DNA from: Georgenia sp. EYE_87
GTDB taxonomy: Bacteria > Actinomycetota > Actinomycetes > Actinomycetales > Actinomycetaceae
Reading direction: 5' to 3'
NCBI RefSeq assembly: GCF_023148685.1
Contig: NZ_JAHXNL010000005.1
Span: 1 to 64,000, forward strand
DNA: 64,000 bases
Under the pieces are notes generated by a model, which did not search any database, had not been told where the DNA came from, and worked only from the letters and a program-made list of their open reading frames with translations. Positions 7,593 to 16,119 of this stretch are shown one piece after another; position 1 is the stretch's first letter; every line of letters begins with the position of its first letter. Both the position numbers and the translations under genes were made by a program.

Positions 7593-8963
7593 TCAGCGCG
7601 GGGCCACCACCAGCAGGTCGCTGACCGGCTCGACGGCCGGTGTCCCCCGCACCGTCACGCGGTACGCCCCCGGCCCCGCATGGGGCATCTCCACCTCGCG
7701 CGTCCCGTCGACGGCGCCGAGCGCCACGGTCACGGGGCCCGCGGGTGCGGCGACGCCGGCGGGCCCGCCGAGGTGCTCGAGCGTCGCGGTGAGCTCACCG
7801 GCGGCCGCGGTCGGGGTGACGGTGAGGTGGACCGGCTCGTCGGCGGCGTAGACGTCGGCGAGGTCGACGGAGAGGCGCACGTGCGGCGGGGCGAGCCGGA
7901 AGCGGCCGAGGTCGACGCCGGAGGTCCAGCCGCCGATCTGGGTCAGCACGGCGGGGGCGTTCTGCAGCGAGGAGTGCCGGGTGCCGGCGAACATCGCGCC
8001 CGAGTCGTCGACGAGCTCGAGCGGGGTGGCGGAGACGCGCGGGACGGTGCCGTCGCCGCCGAGGTCGTCACCCTCGTAGGTGCGCAGGAGCTCGACGCCC
8101 TCGCCGGTGATGCGGGCCGACTGGCTGGTGGGCTGCTCGATGCCGACCACCCGGTGGAGGCGGTAGCCGCCGGTCACGTAGTCGTCGAGCAGGGCGTTCG
8201 CCGCCCGGGCGTCCTCGATCTCCTGGTGGAACGCCCGTGCCGCGGCGACGGCGAGCGGGTCGAGGTTGGGGGCGGCCAGCTCGGTGAGTCGGTGCAGGGT
8301 CCCCGAGCCGTCATCCAGGCAGGGGTAGATCGGCAGGAGCTGGTGCACGGACGGCAGGGAGCGGGCGAGCTCGGTGAGGTCGACCAGCCCCAGCGCCCTG
8401 CGGGCGCCGTTGGAGAGCTGGTCGAGCGCGTTCAGCGAGCCGCGGAAGGGTGCTCCGAACGTGATGAGCGCGCGGGTGTCCCGCCAGCCGCCGAGCACCT
8501 CGAGGAAGTAGCGCGCGACGAGTGCGCCCATGGAGTGCGCCACCAGCACCAGCCGGGCGTCCGGGTCCTTCGCCCGCTGGGCGGCGAGCCAGCCGGCGGC
8601 GGACTCGCGAAGCCGCCGGGCCGCGACCCGGTTGTCCAGACGCCAGTCGTAGGGGAGCTCGAAGTACGTCTCCCCCGGCACGGCGCCGAGCCGGCGCCTC
8701 AGGTAGTTCCCGACGGCGGTGTACCCGTCGATCTTCCATAGCCCGGGAATGAGGTGGGCGTCGGCCGCGATCCGGGTCGCTGTGACCCCGTCGTCGGCCT
8801 CCCCGGTCTCGGTGGGGTCGAGCCTGAGGTCCTGGATGCTGCGGCCTCCGCTGAAGAGTGCGCGGAGCCCGGCACCCACGGTGAGCCCGAAGACGTCCTT
8901 GCCGTCCTTCTCCAGGACGCTGCCCACGATGCCAGGCAGCAGCACGTAGACCGAGGTGGGCAC
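7593..8963 (-). CDS. LCAT-family lipase/acyltransferase
   Basis: A 456-residue alpha/beta hydrolase of the lecithin:cholesterol acyltransferase family. It has VYVLLPGIVGSVL at the N-terminus, YDWRLDNR at 105-112 (an LCAT landmark) and the nucleophile elbow AHSMGALVARYF with S144. A likely acid in GGDGTVPRVS and a histidine in GTRHSSLQN complete the triad. A beta-rich C-terminal domain of about 110 residues is probably a binding module. The GTG start is supported by GAGAGG six bases upstream. No signal peptide is visible, so it appears cytoplasmic. The substrate is unknown. Confidence 0.85.
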   Translation of the reverse strand: MPTSVYVLLPGIVGSVLEKDGKDVFGLTVGAGLRALFSGGRSIQDLRLDPTETGEADDGVTATRIAADAHLIPGLWKIDGYTAVGNYLRRRLGAVPGETYFELPYDWRLDNRVAARRLRESAAGWLAAQRAKDPDARLVLVAHSMGALVARYFLEVLGGWRDTRALITFGAPFRGSLNALDQLSNGARRALGLVDLTELARSLPSVHQLLPIYPCLDDGSGTLHRLTELAAPNLDPLAVAAARAFHQEIEDARAANALLDDYVTGGYRLHRVVGIEQPTSQSARITGEGVELLRTYEGDDLGGDGTVPRVSATPLELVDDSGAMFAGTRHSSLQNAPAVLTQIGGWTSGVDLGRFRLAPPHVRLSVDLADVYAADEPVHLTVTPTAAAGELTATLEHLGGPAGVAAPAGPVTVALGAVDGTREVEMPHAGPGAYRVTVRGTPAVEPVSDLLVVAPR

Positions 8964-9162
8964 CAGGATCCTCTCGTCGGGGCGTCGGGCGTCGGCACAC
9001 CGAGCCTGGCAGACCCGACGGGCGGTCGCCGCAGGAAGTCTGCCTCCGACCGCCGGAGAACGTCGTAACGTCGGACCGCACGGCCCGACCCGCCCGCCCG
9101 GCACCGGCTCGGACCGGCAACCCGCCCGCACGGCACCCGACACACATGAAGGAGGTGGCTCG

Positions 9163-10347
9163 GTGCACGACTGCCTGGTGATCGGCGGCGGCATCGTGGG
9201 GCTGTCCACGGCCATGGCCCTCCAGCGCCGCGGCGCCACGGTCGTCGTGCTGGAGAAGGAGGCGGAGGTCGCCACGCACCAGACCGGTCACAACTCCGGG
9301 GTGATCCACGCCGGCCTCTACTACGCCCCCGGCTCGCTCAAGGCCCGGCTCTGCCGCGCGGGCGAGCGGGCCACGAAGGAGTTCGCCGCCGCGCACGACA
9401 TCCCGTTCCGGGCCGTCGGCAAGCTCGTGGTCGCCACGAACGACGTCGAGGTGTCCCGACTCGCGGGGCTGCGCGAGCGTGCCGGTGAGAACGGCATCCA
9501 CGTCGAGCCGGTCTCCGCCGCCCGCCTGCGCGAGCTCGAGCCGAACGTCGCCGGACGGGAGGCCCTTCTGGTCCCGGCCACCGCCGTCGTCGACTACCGG
9601 CAGATCGCGCGCGCCATGGCCGACGACGTCCGCGCGGCGGGCGGGCAGATCGTCACCCGGGCGGCGGTCACCGCGATCCGCGAGGACGAGGACGGCGTCC
9701 AGGTCCGAGCCGACGGCCGCACCCTGCGGGCGGGCCGAGTGGTGGCGTGCGCCGGCCTGCAGGCCGACCGGCTCGCCCGGGCGGCCGGCCTGGACGTCGA
9801 CTTCCGCATCGTGCCCTTCCGGGGCGAGTACTACGAGCTGCCCCCGGAACGGGCAGGGATCGTCCGGCACCTGATCTACCCGGTGCCCGACCCGGACCTG
9901 CCGTTCCTGGGCGTCCACCTGAGCCCCACGATCGACGGTCGCACCACCGTGGGTCCCAACGCCGTCCTCGGCCTCGCGCGCGAGGGGTACCGCCGGAGCG
10001 AGGCCTCCCTGACCGACGTGCTGGACTATGCCGCGTTCCCCGGCATGTGGAAGCTGGCGCGGAGGAACCTGCGCACCGGTGCGGTCGAGGTCGCGAGCTC
10101 CCTGAGCCGGCGCGGCTACCTGGCCCGGTGCCAGCGGTACTGTCCCTCGCTCCGGCTGTCCGACCTTCGTCCGCACCCGACGGGGATCCGCGCCCAGGCC
10201 GTCCTGCGCGACGGCACCCTCGTCCACGACTTCCTGCTCCGGGAGACACCCAGGCAGCTGCACGTGGCCAACGCCCCCTCGCCCGCGGCGACGTCGGCGC
10301 TGCCCATCGGCGAGATGATCGCGGACCGGGTGTTCGGGCCGCTCTAG
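9163..10347 (+). CDS. lhgO: L-2-hydroxyglutarate oxidase LhgO
   Basis: This 394-residue DAO-family flavoprotein oxidises L-2-hydroxyglutarate to 2-oxoglutarate, passing electrons to the quinone pool. The FAD-binding GGGIVGL lies at residues 8-14. The family block HQTGHNSGVIHAGLYY follows, and the C-terminal region carries VANAPSPAATSALPIGEMIA. The GTG start is preceded by GGAGG at 9151-9155; the nearby ATG at 9146 is out of frame. It diverges from the lipase gene. No glutarate-catabolism neighbours (glaH, gabD) are present, so it probably acts in metabolite repair. Confidence 0.9.
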   Translation: MHDCLVIGGGIVGLSTAMALQRRGATVVVLEKEAEVATHQTGHNSGVIHAGLYYAPGSLKARLCRAGERATKEFAAAHDIPFRAVGKLVVATNDVEVSRLAGLRERAGENGIHVEPVSAARLRELEPNVAGREALLVPATAVVDYRQIARAMADDVRAAGGQIVTRAAVTAIREDEDGVQVRADGRTLRAGRVVACAGLQADRLARAAGLDVDFRIVPFRGEYYELPPERAGIVRHLIYPVPDPDLPFLGVHLSPTIDGRTTVGPNAVLGLAREGYRRSEASLTDVLDYAAFPGMWKLARRNLRTGAVEVASSLSRRGYLARCQRYCPSLRLSDLRPHPTGIRAQAVLRDGTLVHDFLLRETPRQLHVANAPSPAATSALPIGEMIADRVFGPL

Positions 10348-10641
10348 CCGAACGGTCCCGGATGGTTCGGGCAGCCGTTTGCTCCCCGGACGACAACACT
10401 TTCTTGTCGTGTGTGAGTTCCGCACGATCGGTGCCAGCCCGGCGCGCACCGGTTCGTCCTCCCTCACGCCTGCAAGCACAGCCCGACCGGTGTGAGCGGT
10501 ACGCGCACAAGTCCTGCGCCGCCCGCGGATGTCACTACCGCGGGACCGGCGCCACCCCGGCAGGCGCCGTTCCCGTGCCGCTGGAAGTCGGCCGAAAAGT
10601 GACCTTGTCCGGCTGGTGATGGCGCACGCCACCCCTGCCGC

Positions 10642-10700
10642 CTGCACGAGCACGAGCACGAGCACGCGCACGAGCACCAGCACCCGCATGCGCACATGCG
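10642..10700. repeat. degenerate hexamer repeat (CACGAG/CACGCG)
   Basis: About ten tandem copies of a CACGAG-type hexamer (variants CACGCG, CACCAG, CACATG) make a microsatellite-like tract. In frame it would encode Thr-Ser alternation, but there is no credible gene around it. Slippage could make it length-variable between strains. Confidence 0.55.
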
Positions 10701-10749
10701 GGCGATCGCGGAGCTCACTGGCGGCGCGTCCGGTGACGTGCAACTTCTG

Positions 10750-10797
10750 ACGGCCAACGTCGGCCGGCCCCGGAAGGGGCCGGCAGACGTTGGCCGT
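10750..10797. terminator. bidirectional hairpin terminator
   Basis: The arms ACGGCCAACGTC and AGACGTTGGCCGT flank a second stem, GGCCGGCCCC/GGGGCCGGC, with loop GGAA, giving about 20 nearly uninterrupted pairs. It lies between convergent genes, 120 bases before the subtilase stop. It lacks a clear U-tract on either strand, so it may act with Rho or as an mRNA end-protector. Confidence 0.65.
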
Positions 10798-10917
10798 TCC
10801 AAAGCCGCGACGGGCTCGCCGCGGGCGTGAGCTCTGTGCGCGACACAGCTGGTGCGGGCACGAGCTCGCTACGGGGACGAACGCTGCGCGGGGTGACGCC
10901 GCTGAGGGGACGAGCTG

Positions 10918-12351
10918 TCAGCGGTTGCGGCCCGGGGCGGAGTTCCGGCCGTTGGTGGTGACCGGGGACTCCTCGGCGACGTCCGCCCCGGAGACCGCTG
11001 CGATGGCGGCGGGCACGTCCATGAGGCCGGCGCCGGTGGCGTCCGCGCCCCACGTGACGGTCGTCGTGTTGCCGGTCGGGTCCAGCACCTGGCGCGACCC
11101 GGCGGCGAGCGGCACCGCCGTCGCCTCGAGGGCAGCCTCGGCCTCGGCCTGCGTGAGGCCGGGGTTCGCCTCGAGCATGAGGGCGACGGCGCCCGCGACG
11201 TGCGGGGATGCCATCGACGTGCCGCTCAGGAAGTAGTAGCTGAGCTGGGAGTTCAGCTGGTACGGACCGACCACCCAGGAGCCGGGGGCGGCGATGTCGA
11301 GGTCCTGGCCCTCCAGCGCACGGGAGGAGAAATCGGCGATGTAGGCGTCCTCGGCCGACGTCGGCTCGGCGACGTCGCCGGTGTTCCACCACGAGCCCGA
11401 GGTCCACTGCCCGGTCCAGCCCGACGCGGCGACGGAGATGACGTCCTCGTAGGCACCGGGGTAACCCATGCCGGCCTCGCCGCTGTTGCCGGCCGAGGCG
11501 ACGATCAGCACGTCGTTGGCGACGGCCCGGGCGACAGCGGCCTCGGTCAGCGCGTCGGGTGTCGGACCGCCGAGGGACATGTTGATGACCACCGGGGAGT
11601 CGCCGAGTGCGCCCGAGACCTTCAGGTCGGTGACGTAGTCGATGCCGGCGGCCACCATGGAGGACCAGCCGGAGCCGTTCTGGTTGAGCACCTTCACCGG
11701 GATGACCGTGGCCTCGGGGGCGACGCCGCCGACGGGGACCCCACCGAGGTTGTAGCCCAGGATCGAGCTGGTCACGTGCGTGCCGTGCCCGTTCTGGTCG
11801 GTGGACCACTTGTTGGGCTGGGAGGAGACGCTCCCCTTCTCGCCGCCCCCGCCGCCGAAGGCGATGCCGAGGTCGGCGGCGATCGCCTCGGTGCCGAAGT
11901 ACTGCGGCCAGCTCGAGTGCAGACCGGTGTCGAGGACCGCGACGTAGACGCTCTCGCCGGTCTGCGACACCTCGCGGACGTCCGGGGAGCCCTGCTCGTA
12001 GACGTCGATCTGGTCCGTGTTCCAGGTCGCGATGCCGTCGACGGTGCTCCGGAACGGCGACGGGGCCACCGGCTTGCCGACGAACTGCACGTCCTCGTTG
12101 GCCGCCTTGACGAACGGCAGCGCCTGGACGTCGTCGAGGTCCGCGGCGGCGATCTTCATCGTCAGCGCGTCGATCTCGGGGTACGTCTCGTTGATCGTGC
12201 CGAACGCCCGCAGCTCCCGCTCGATCCGCGGCGTGAGATCGGTGCTCAGGACGACGTTCACCCCGATCTGCGGACCCGCGGCCTGGGCGGCGGGGATCGC
12301 GGCGATGGTCAGGGCGGCGAGGGAGGCGAGCCCGGTCAGTGCACGGCGCAT
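10918..12351 (-). CDS. secreted S8 family subtilisin-like protease
   Basis: This 477-residue preproprotease has a Sec signal peptide at residues 1-24 (ends AAQA) and an inhibitor-I9-like propeptide at about 25-100. The peptidase S8 domain carries catalytic D141 (VAVLDTG), H189 (NGHGTH), oxyanion N289 (SAGNSG) and S379 (SGTSMASP). A Gly-rich insert GGGGGEKG follows the Asp region. The Arg/Asn-rich tail is short, with no anchor. AAGGA eight bases upstream supports the ATG. It should be an extracellular protease with broad specificity. Confidence 0.93.
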   Translation of the reverse strand: MRRALTGLASLAALTIAAIPAAQAAGPQIGVNVVLSTDLTPRIERELRAFGTINETYPEIDALTMKIAAADLDDVQALPFVKAANEDVQFVGKPVAPSPFRSTVDGIATWNTDQIDVYEQGSPDVREVSQTGESVYVAVLDTGLHSSWPQYFGTEAIAADLGIAFGGGGGEKGSVSSQPNKWSTDQNGHGTHVTSSILGYNLGGVPVGGVAPEATVIPVKVLNQNGSGWSSMVAAGIDYVTDLKVSGALGDSPVVINMSLGGPTPDALTEAAVARAVANDVLIVASAGNSGEAGMGYPGAYEDVISVAASGWTGQWTSGSWWNTGDVAEPTSAEDAYIADFSSRALEGQDLDIAAPGSWVVGPYQLNSQLSYYFLSGTSMASPHVAGAVALMLEANPGLTQAEAEAALEATAVPLAAGSRQVLDPTGNTTTVTWGADATGAGLMDVPAAIAAVSGADVAEESPVTTNGRNSAPGRNR

Positions 12352-12717
12352 GCGGTGATCCTTCTGCTGGGTCCCGCCGGAGTTTCGGACCGGACGGGGA
12401 CGTCGGTGAATGTGCCGAGCGTACCGCCGGTCGGTGACACGGCTCACAGAAACGCTGACGCCACGTTCAGGCCCGCGGGAGCTCAGTGGTGGTGCTGCGC
12501 GATGCCCCCTCGAACCGGGCACCCCCGGCGGCTGCACGCGCCGACACCGAGCGTGGTTGCCGGAACCTTCCGTCCGCCGTCGCGCCCGCTCCTGCCGCTC
12601 CCTCGCCGGGGCGGATCCGCGGAAGGTTCGGGGAAGGACCGGTGTTCTACCTTCGTCGAGCCGCCGACGGTGGCGGCAGCCGCATCGACGCGGTGGACGA
12701 GCATGGAGGCACCAAGG
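12352..12717. other. divergent region upstream of subtilase and small SARP-target gene
   Basis: This gap of 366 bases holds the subtilase promoter (not identified) and, at 12621-12653, a SARP-type promoter pointing right. A single inverted GGAAGGTTCCGG around 12570 lacks the 11-bp partner repeat. No other gene is apparent. Confidence 0.5.
12621..12653 (+). promoter_or_regulatory. SARP-type operator-promoter 1
   Basis: Two direct repeats, GGAAGGTTCGG (12621-12631) and GGAAGGACCGG (12632-12642), have an 11-bp period. TACCTT (12648-12653) as -10 lies 16 bases after the second repeat begins. SARP/BTAD activators bind heptamers spaced 11 bp apart just upstream of the -10 element. The same layout recurs at two other promoters of this block. 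Confidence 0.7.
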
Positions 12718-12969
12718 ATGGGACCCGAGCTGCTGGTCGCGGCCGAGCTGTCGAACCGGGCGATGGCGCACGAGTTCGTCGGCTACCCGGAGGACGTGGC
12801 CTTCGCGCTGCGGCGCGAGCGTGAGGACAGAGCGGACCGGCGCCTGCGCCGTCGGGAGGGTGCGCCTCGAGACGCGGACGGTGCCGCCGGGCGGCTCAGG
12901 CGATTCGCGGTTCGCCGGCTGCGCCGTGGCGCAGGCGACGTGCGTCCCGTTCCTGGCCTGCCAGCGTGA
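12718..12969 (+). CDS. small hypothetical protein, putative SARP target
   Basis: An 83-residue protein of unknown function. The first half, MGPELLVAAELSNRAMAHEF then GYPEDVAFALRRERED, looks like a natural helical sequence, while the second half is Arg-rich low complexity. A GGAGG seven bases before the ATG and the SARP-type promoter 65 bases upstream support a real gene. Its last 74 bases lie antisense to the 3-prime end of the SARP gene. An in-frame ATG five codons upstream lacks the ribosome site. No family is recognised. Confidence 0.5.
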   Translation: MGPELLVAAELSNRAMAHEFVGYPEDVAFALRREREDRADRRLRRREGAPRDADGAAGRLRRFAVRRLRRGAGDVRPVPGLPA

Positions 12970-15900
12970 ACATGTCGGCCGCGCGGGCGCGCAGTCCCGC
13001 GGCGGCCGCCCTGTCGCCCTCGGCGGCGACCAGGTGCGCGCGGGCCTCCAGCACGGCGGCGTCCCAGCCGATGCTGTGCCAGCGTGCCGCCGACAGCTCC
13101 GCGGCCTCGAGGTGGCGCCGGGCGGCCGGGAGGTCCCCGGCGTCGGCGTAGGCCCGGGCGGCCGGCAGGTCGAGCATGATCGAGCAGAAGAAGCAGTGGT
13201 CGTCCGCCCCCATGGCGGCCACGGCCTCCTCGGCGACCGCCACCTGGCTGTCGCCGGCGGCGAGCTCGATCTGGGTCCCGTAGATCGGCGGCAGCAGGCA
13301 GCGGGCCATGTGCGACCAGCGCGCCAGCGGGAGCGACCGCGCGAGCAGCCGACGCGCGGCGGCGCGGTCGCCGGTGAGCATGCGGACCTCGGCGAGCCGC
13401 TGGAGCGAGTGGGACTCTCCCACGAGCGAGCCGATGCCGTGGTGGAGCTCGACGGCCTCGGTCAGCCGCCGCTCGGCGGCCTCGAGGTTCCCCTGGAGCA
13501 GGGCCGCCTCCCCGCCGAGCGTGGCGGCGAAGGCGGCGGCGCGACGCACCCCGGACCTCTCGGCCGACTCTCGCAGCGAGTCCGCGAGCGCGATGACCTC
13601 CTCGTACGGCGTCGGTCCGTACAGGACGTACTCAGCCACGCACAGGTGGGAGTCGAAGATCCCCGTGACCAGCTGCGGCCGCTCTGCCCCGCGGCGCAGC
13701 TCGGCGTGCAGACGGTGGAAGAACTCCCCGTCGTAGTGCGCGAGGAGCGCCTCGAACGCCACCAGGTCGAACGCCGCGGTGGGTGAGCCAGGGGCCAGCA
13801 GGATCCGGCGTTTGGCGAGCTCGGCGTCCTGGCGGGCCGCGTCGAGCTCGCCGGAGAAGAGGTGGACGTGCGCGCGGGCGATGAGAAGCTCGGCGTCGGC
13901 CCGCTGGTCGCGCCCGTCGACCTCGAGGCCCTCCAGCGCGAGCGCCGCCGTCTCGAGGTCGCCGCCGACCATCGCGGCCTTGGACAGGTTGGTGCGGAGC
14001 TCGCGCACCGCCGCCGGGTCGGTCGCGTGGGCCAGGGCCTCGCGGTGCGCGTCGACGGCGTCCGGGTGCCCGGCAGCGCTGAGCAGCGCCGCCCGCAGGG
14101 CGAGCAGCTTCGCCCGGTCCTGCCCCGTGGCAGCGGCGCGCACCCGGTCGAGGAGGGCGAGCGCGTCGCGGTACGCGCCGAGCGCCGCCCGGGTCTCGGC
14201 GGCACGCAGCGCCCAGGGCACCGCCTGCTCCGCGCGACCGGCCTCGATGAGGTGGTGCGCGACGCGGGCGGGCGAGCCGCCCGTGGCCTCGATCGCCCGG
14301 GCGGCGCGCAGCTGCACGGCCCGGTACGCGGGGCCGTCGAGACGGGCGCGCAGGCGATCCCGCAGCAGAGCGTGCCGGAAGGCCAGCCCGGTGGCGGTGC
14401 GCACGAGCAGCCCGTGCGCGACCCCGGCCCGGACGGCCGCGCTGACGCCGTCGTCGTCCAGGCCGGCCACGGCGGCCAGCTCGTCGGTGTCGAACTCGGT
14501 GCCGAGGACCGCCGCGCAGGCCAGCGTGTCGAGCACGGTGGCGGGCACGCCGCGCGGCTCGAGGATCGCGCGCCACGGGTCGCTCTCCCCCCGGGCGGCG
14601 GCGCGCGCGGTCTCGACCAGGGCGAACGGCACGCCGTCGCCCGTCTCGACCAGAGCGTCCGCGAGTGCGGGGTCGTCCACGTGCTGGCGCACCAGGGTCA
14701 GCGAGGCTGCACGGGACAGGGGCCGCAGGTCCAGCGTGGTGGCCTGGTCCCGGGCGAGCAGGGCGGCGCGCATCTGCGCGAGCGCCGGCGGGGGCGCGCT
14801 GCCGTGGGCGACGGCGATGAGCACCTTCTCCCCCGCCGTCGCGCGGGCGAGCTGGTGCAGCAGTCGCAAGCTGGCGACGTCGGCCTCGTCGGCCTCGTCG
14901 ATCGTCAGCACCGCACCGTTGCCGGCGCCGGCGAGCCGCAGCAGCTCGACGGCGGCCACGTACAGGCGCTGGTGCCCGCCGGCGCCGTCCCACTGCTGCT
15001 GCCGACCGGACATGGCTCGCTCGATCTCGTCGCGCAACGGGTCCGGCAGCCCGTCGAGGAGCCCGGGATGGTGCCGGCACACGGCGGAGAGCGCCTCGAG
15101 CACCGGGGCGTAGGGCCAGTCCGCCGCGGTCCGAGCCGCCAGGCCGGTGCCCACCCGCATGCCGCGGGCCGCCGCCCCGCGCTCGAGCCGGACCAACGTC
15201 GCCGACTTGCCGATCCCGGGCGGGCCCGAGACGAAGAGCACCTGCCCACGACCGCGCTGGACCGCATCCAGCAGCCGGTCCAGCCGGGCCAGCTCCTGCT
15301 CCCGTCCCACCAGGTCGGGGTCCTTGGCCGGGCCGACGGCGGAGCCGCGGAACATCGCGAGGGCCTTCTCCCGCAGGGCGAGCGCCCTCGGGCCCGGCGC
15401 CGCTCCGAGCTCGCGACGCAGGGCTCGCTCGAGCCGCTCGAACTGGCGCAGGGCCGCCGCCGCGTCGCCGGCCCGGAGCGCGTCCACGGCGAGATGGAGG
15501 TGGGCGTCCTCGTCGGCGGGGTCGGCGTCGACCACGGCGGCCCAGCGCCGGGCGGCACGCAGCAGGTCGAGACGCAGGGTGCGCAGCCGCTCACGAGGCT
15601 CCTCGGCCCACTCCTCGTAGAGCTCCTCCGGCAGCAGGTCACCGGCGTAGAGCTCGGCGGCACCTCCGCAGGCGTCAGGGTCCCCCAGGGACAGCGCGTC
15701 GGTGGCGGCGTGCTCGAACGTCTCGGCGTCGACGGCCAGGTCGGCGCCGGGCCACAGCTCGACGAGGTCGTCGTGCAGGACCACCGAGTCGGGACTGCCC
15801 AGGCCGCGCCGCGCGTAGTGCGCCGCCTTGTGCAGCCGCGGCGCGGCGGAGGCGACGTCCGCGTCGGGCCACAGCGCGTCCATGACCTGCTCGCGGTGGA

Positions 15901-16057
15901 GGCGGTGGCCGGGGGTCAGGGCGAGGAGCTGCACGAGGTGCGCGGCGGGCCGGCGGGACCAGGAGGCGCGGGGCACCTGCTCCCCGTCCACCTCGACCGA
16001 GAAGCCACCGAGCAGCGCGATCCTGACGCCCACCGTCACCTCGATTCGCACCTGCAT
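12896..16057 (-). CDS. SARP/BTAD transcriptional regulator with AAA ATPase and TPR region
   Basis: A 1053-residue regulator of the large AfsR-like class. An OmpR-type winged helix lies at about 10-105 (LLGGFSVEVDGEQVP, REQVMDALWPDAD), the BTAD domain at about 107-235, and a STAND/AAA module follows with Walker A GPPGIGKSA at 278-286. The remainder is TPR-like helical repeats. Such proteins bind direct repeats and recruit RNA polymerase, with the ATPase gating activity. It is the last gene of the minus-strand operon starting at the OsmC gene, 62 bases after the flavoprotein, so it probably autoactivates. The first ATG has no clear ribosome site; V9 could be an alternative start. Confidence 0.9.
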   Translation of the reverse strand: MQVRIEVTVGVRIALLGGFSVEVDGEQVPRASWSRRPAAHLVQLLALTPGHRLHREQVMDALWPDADVASAAPRLHKAAHYARRGLGSPDSVVLHDDLVELWPGADLAVDAETFEHAATDALSLGDPDACGGAAELYAGDLLPEELYEEWAEEPRERLRTLRLDLLRAARRWAAVVDADPADEDAHLHLAVDALRAGDAAAALRQFERLERALRRELGAAPGPRALALREKALAMFRGSAVGPAKDPDLVGREQELARLDRLLDAVQRGRGQVLFVSGPPGIGKSATLVRLERGAAARGMRVGTGLAARTAADWPYAPVLEALSAVCRHHPGLLDGLPDPLRDEIERAMSGRQQQWDGAGGHQRLYVAAVELLRLAGAGNGAVLTIDEADEADVASLRLLHQLARATAGEKVLIAVAHGSAPPPALAQMRAALLARDQATTLDLRPLSRAASLTLVRQHVDDPALADALVETGDGVPFALVETARAAARGESDPWRAILEPRGVPATVLDTLACAAVLGTEFDTDELAAVAGLDDDGVSAAVRAGVAHGLLVRTATGLAFRHALLRDRLRARLDGPAYRAVQLRAARAIEATGGSPARVAHHLIEAGRAEQAVPWALRAAETRAALGAYRDALALLDRVRAAATGQDRAKLLALRAALLSAAGHPDAVDAHREALAHATDPAAVRELRTNLSKAAMVGGDLETAALALEGLEVDGRDQRADAELLIARAHVHLFSGELDAARQDAELAKRRILLAPGSPTAAFDLVAFEALLAHYDGEFFHRLHAELRRGAERPQLVTGIFDSHLCVAEYVLYGPTPYEEVIALADSLRESAERSGVRRAAAFAATLGGEAALLQGNLEAAERRLTEAVELHHGIGSLVGESHSLQRLAEVRMLTGDRAAARRLLARSLPLARWSHMARCLLPPIYGTQIELAAGDSQVAVAEEAVAAMGADDHCFFCSIMLDLPAARAYADAGDLPAARRHLEAAELSAARWHSIGWDAAVLEARAHLVAAEGDRAAAAGLRARAADMFTLAGQERDARRLRHGAAGEPRIA

Positions 16058-16119
16058 GCTACGTCGAGGGCGACGGGGTCAGGAAGAGGAGGCCGGTCTG
16101 CCGGCGCCGGGCCGGACCG

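Larger units (their letters stand above)
10348..10917. other. 570-base intergenic region
   Basis: This gap lies between lhgO and the convergent subtilase. It holds a small hairpin (ACGACAA, loop CACTTTC, TTGTCGT near 10391-10411), a run of GCACGA-like hexamers and the strong hairpin listed separately. I see no protein-like frame with a ribosome site. The first 270 bases are somewhat less GC-rich than the genes. Confidence 0.5.

Noticed and set aside
8311-10743. An 810-codon minus-strand frame over the lipase and lhgO
   Set aside because: It runs antisense to lhgO and out of frame with the lipase; no motif supports it.
10529-10750. A Thr/Ser-rich small frame over the hexamer tract
   Set aside because: The sequence is produced by the repeat itself and lacks a start signal.
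12565-12580. A fourth SARP box on the minus strand upstream of the subtilase
   Set aside because: GGAAGGTTCCGG is present once only; no GGAAGG lies 11 bp before it and no -10 follows at 15-16 bases.
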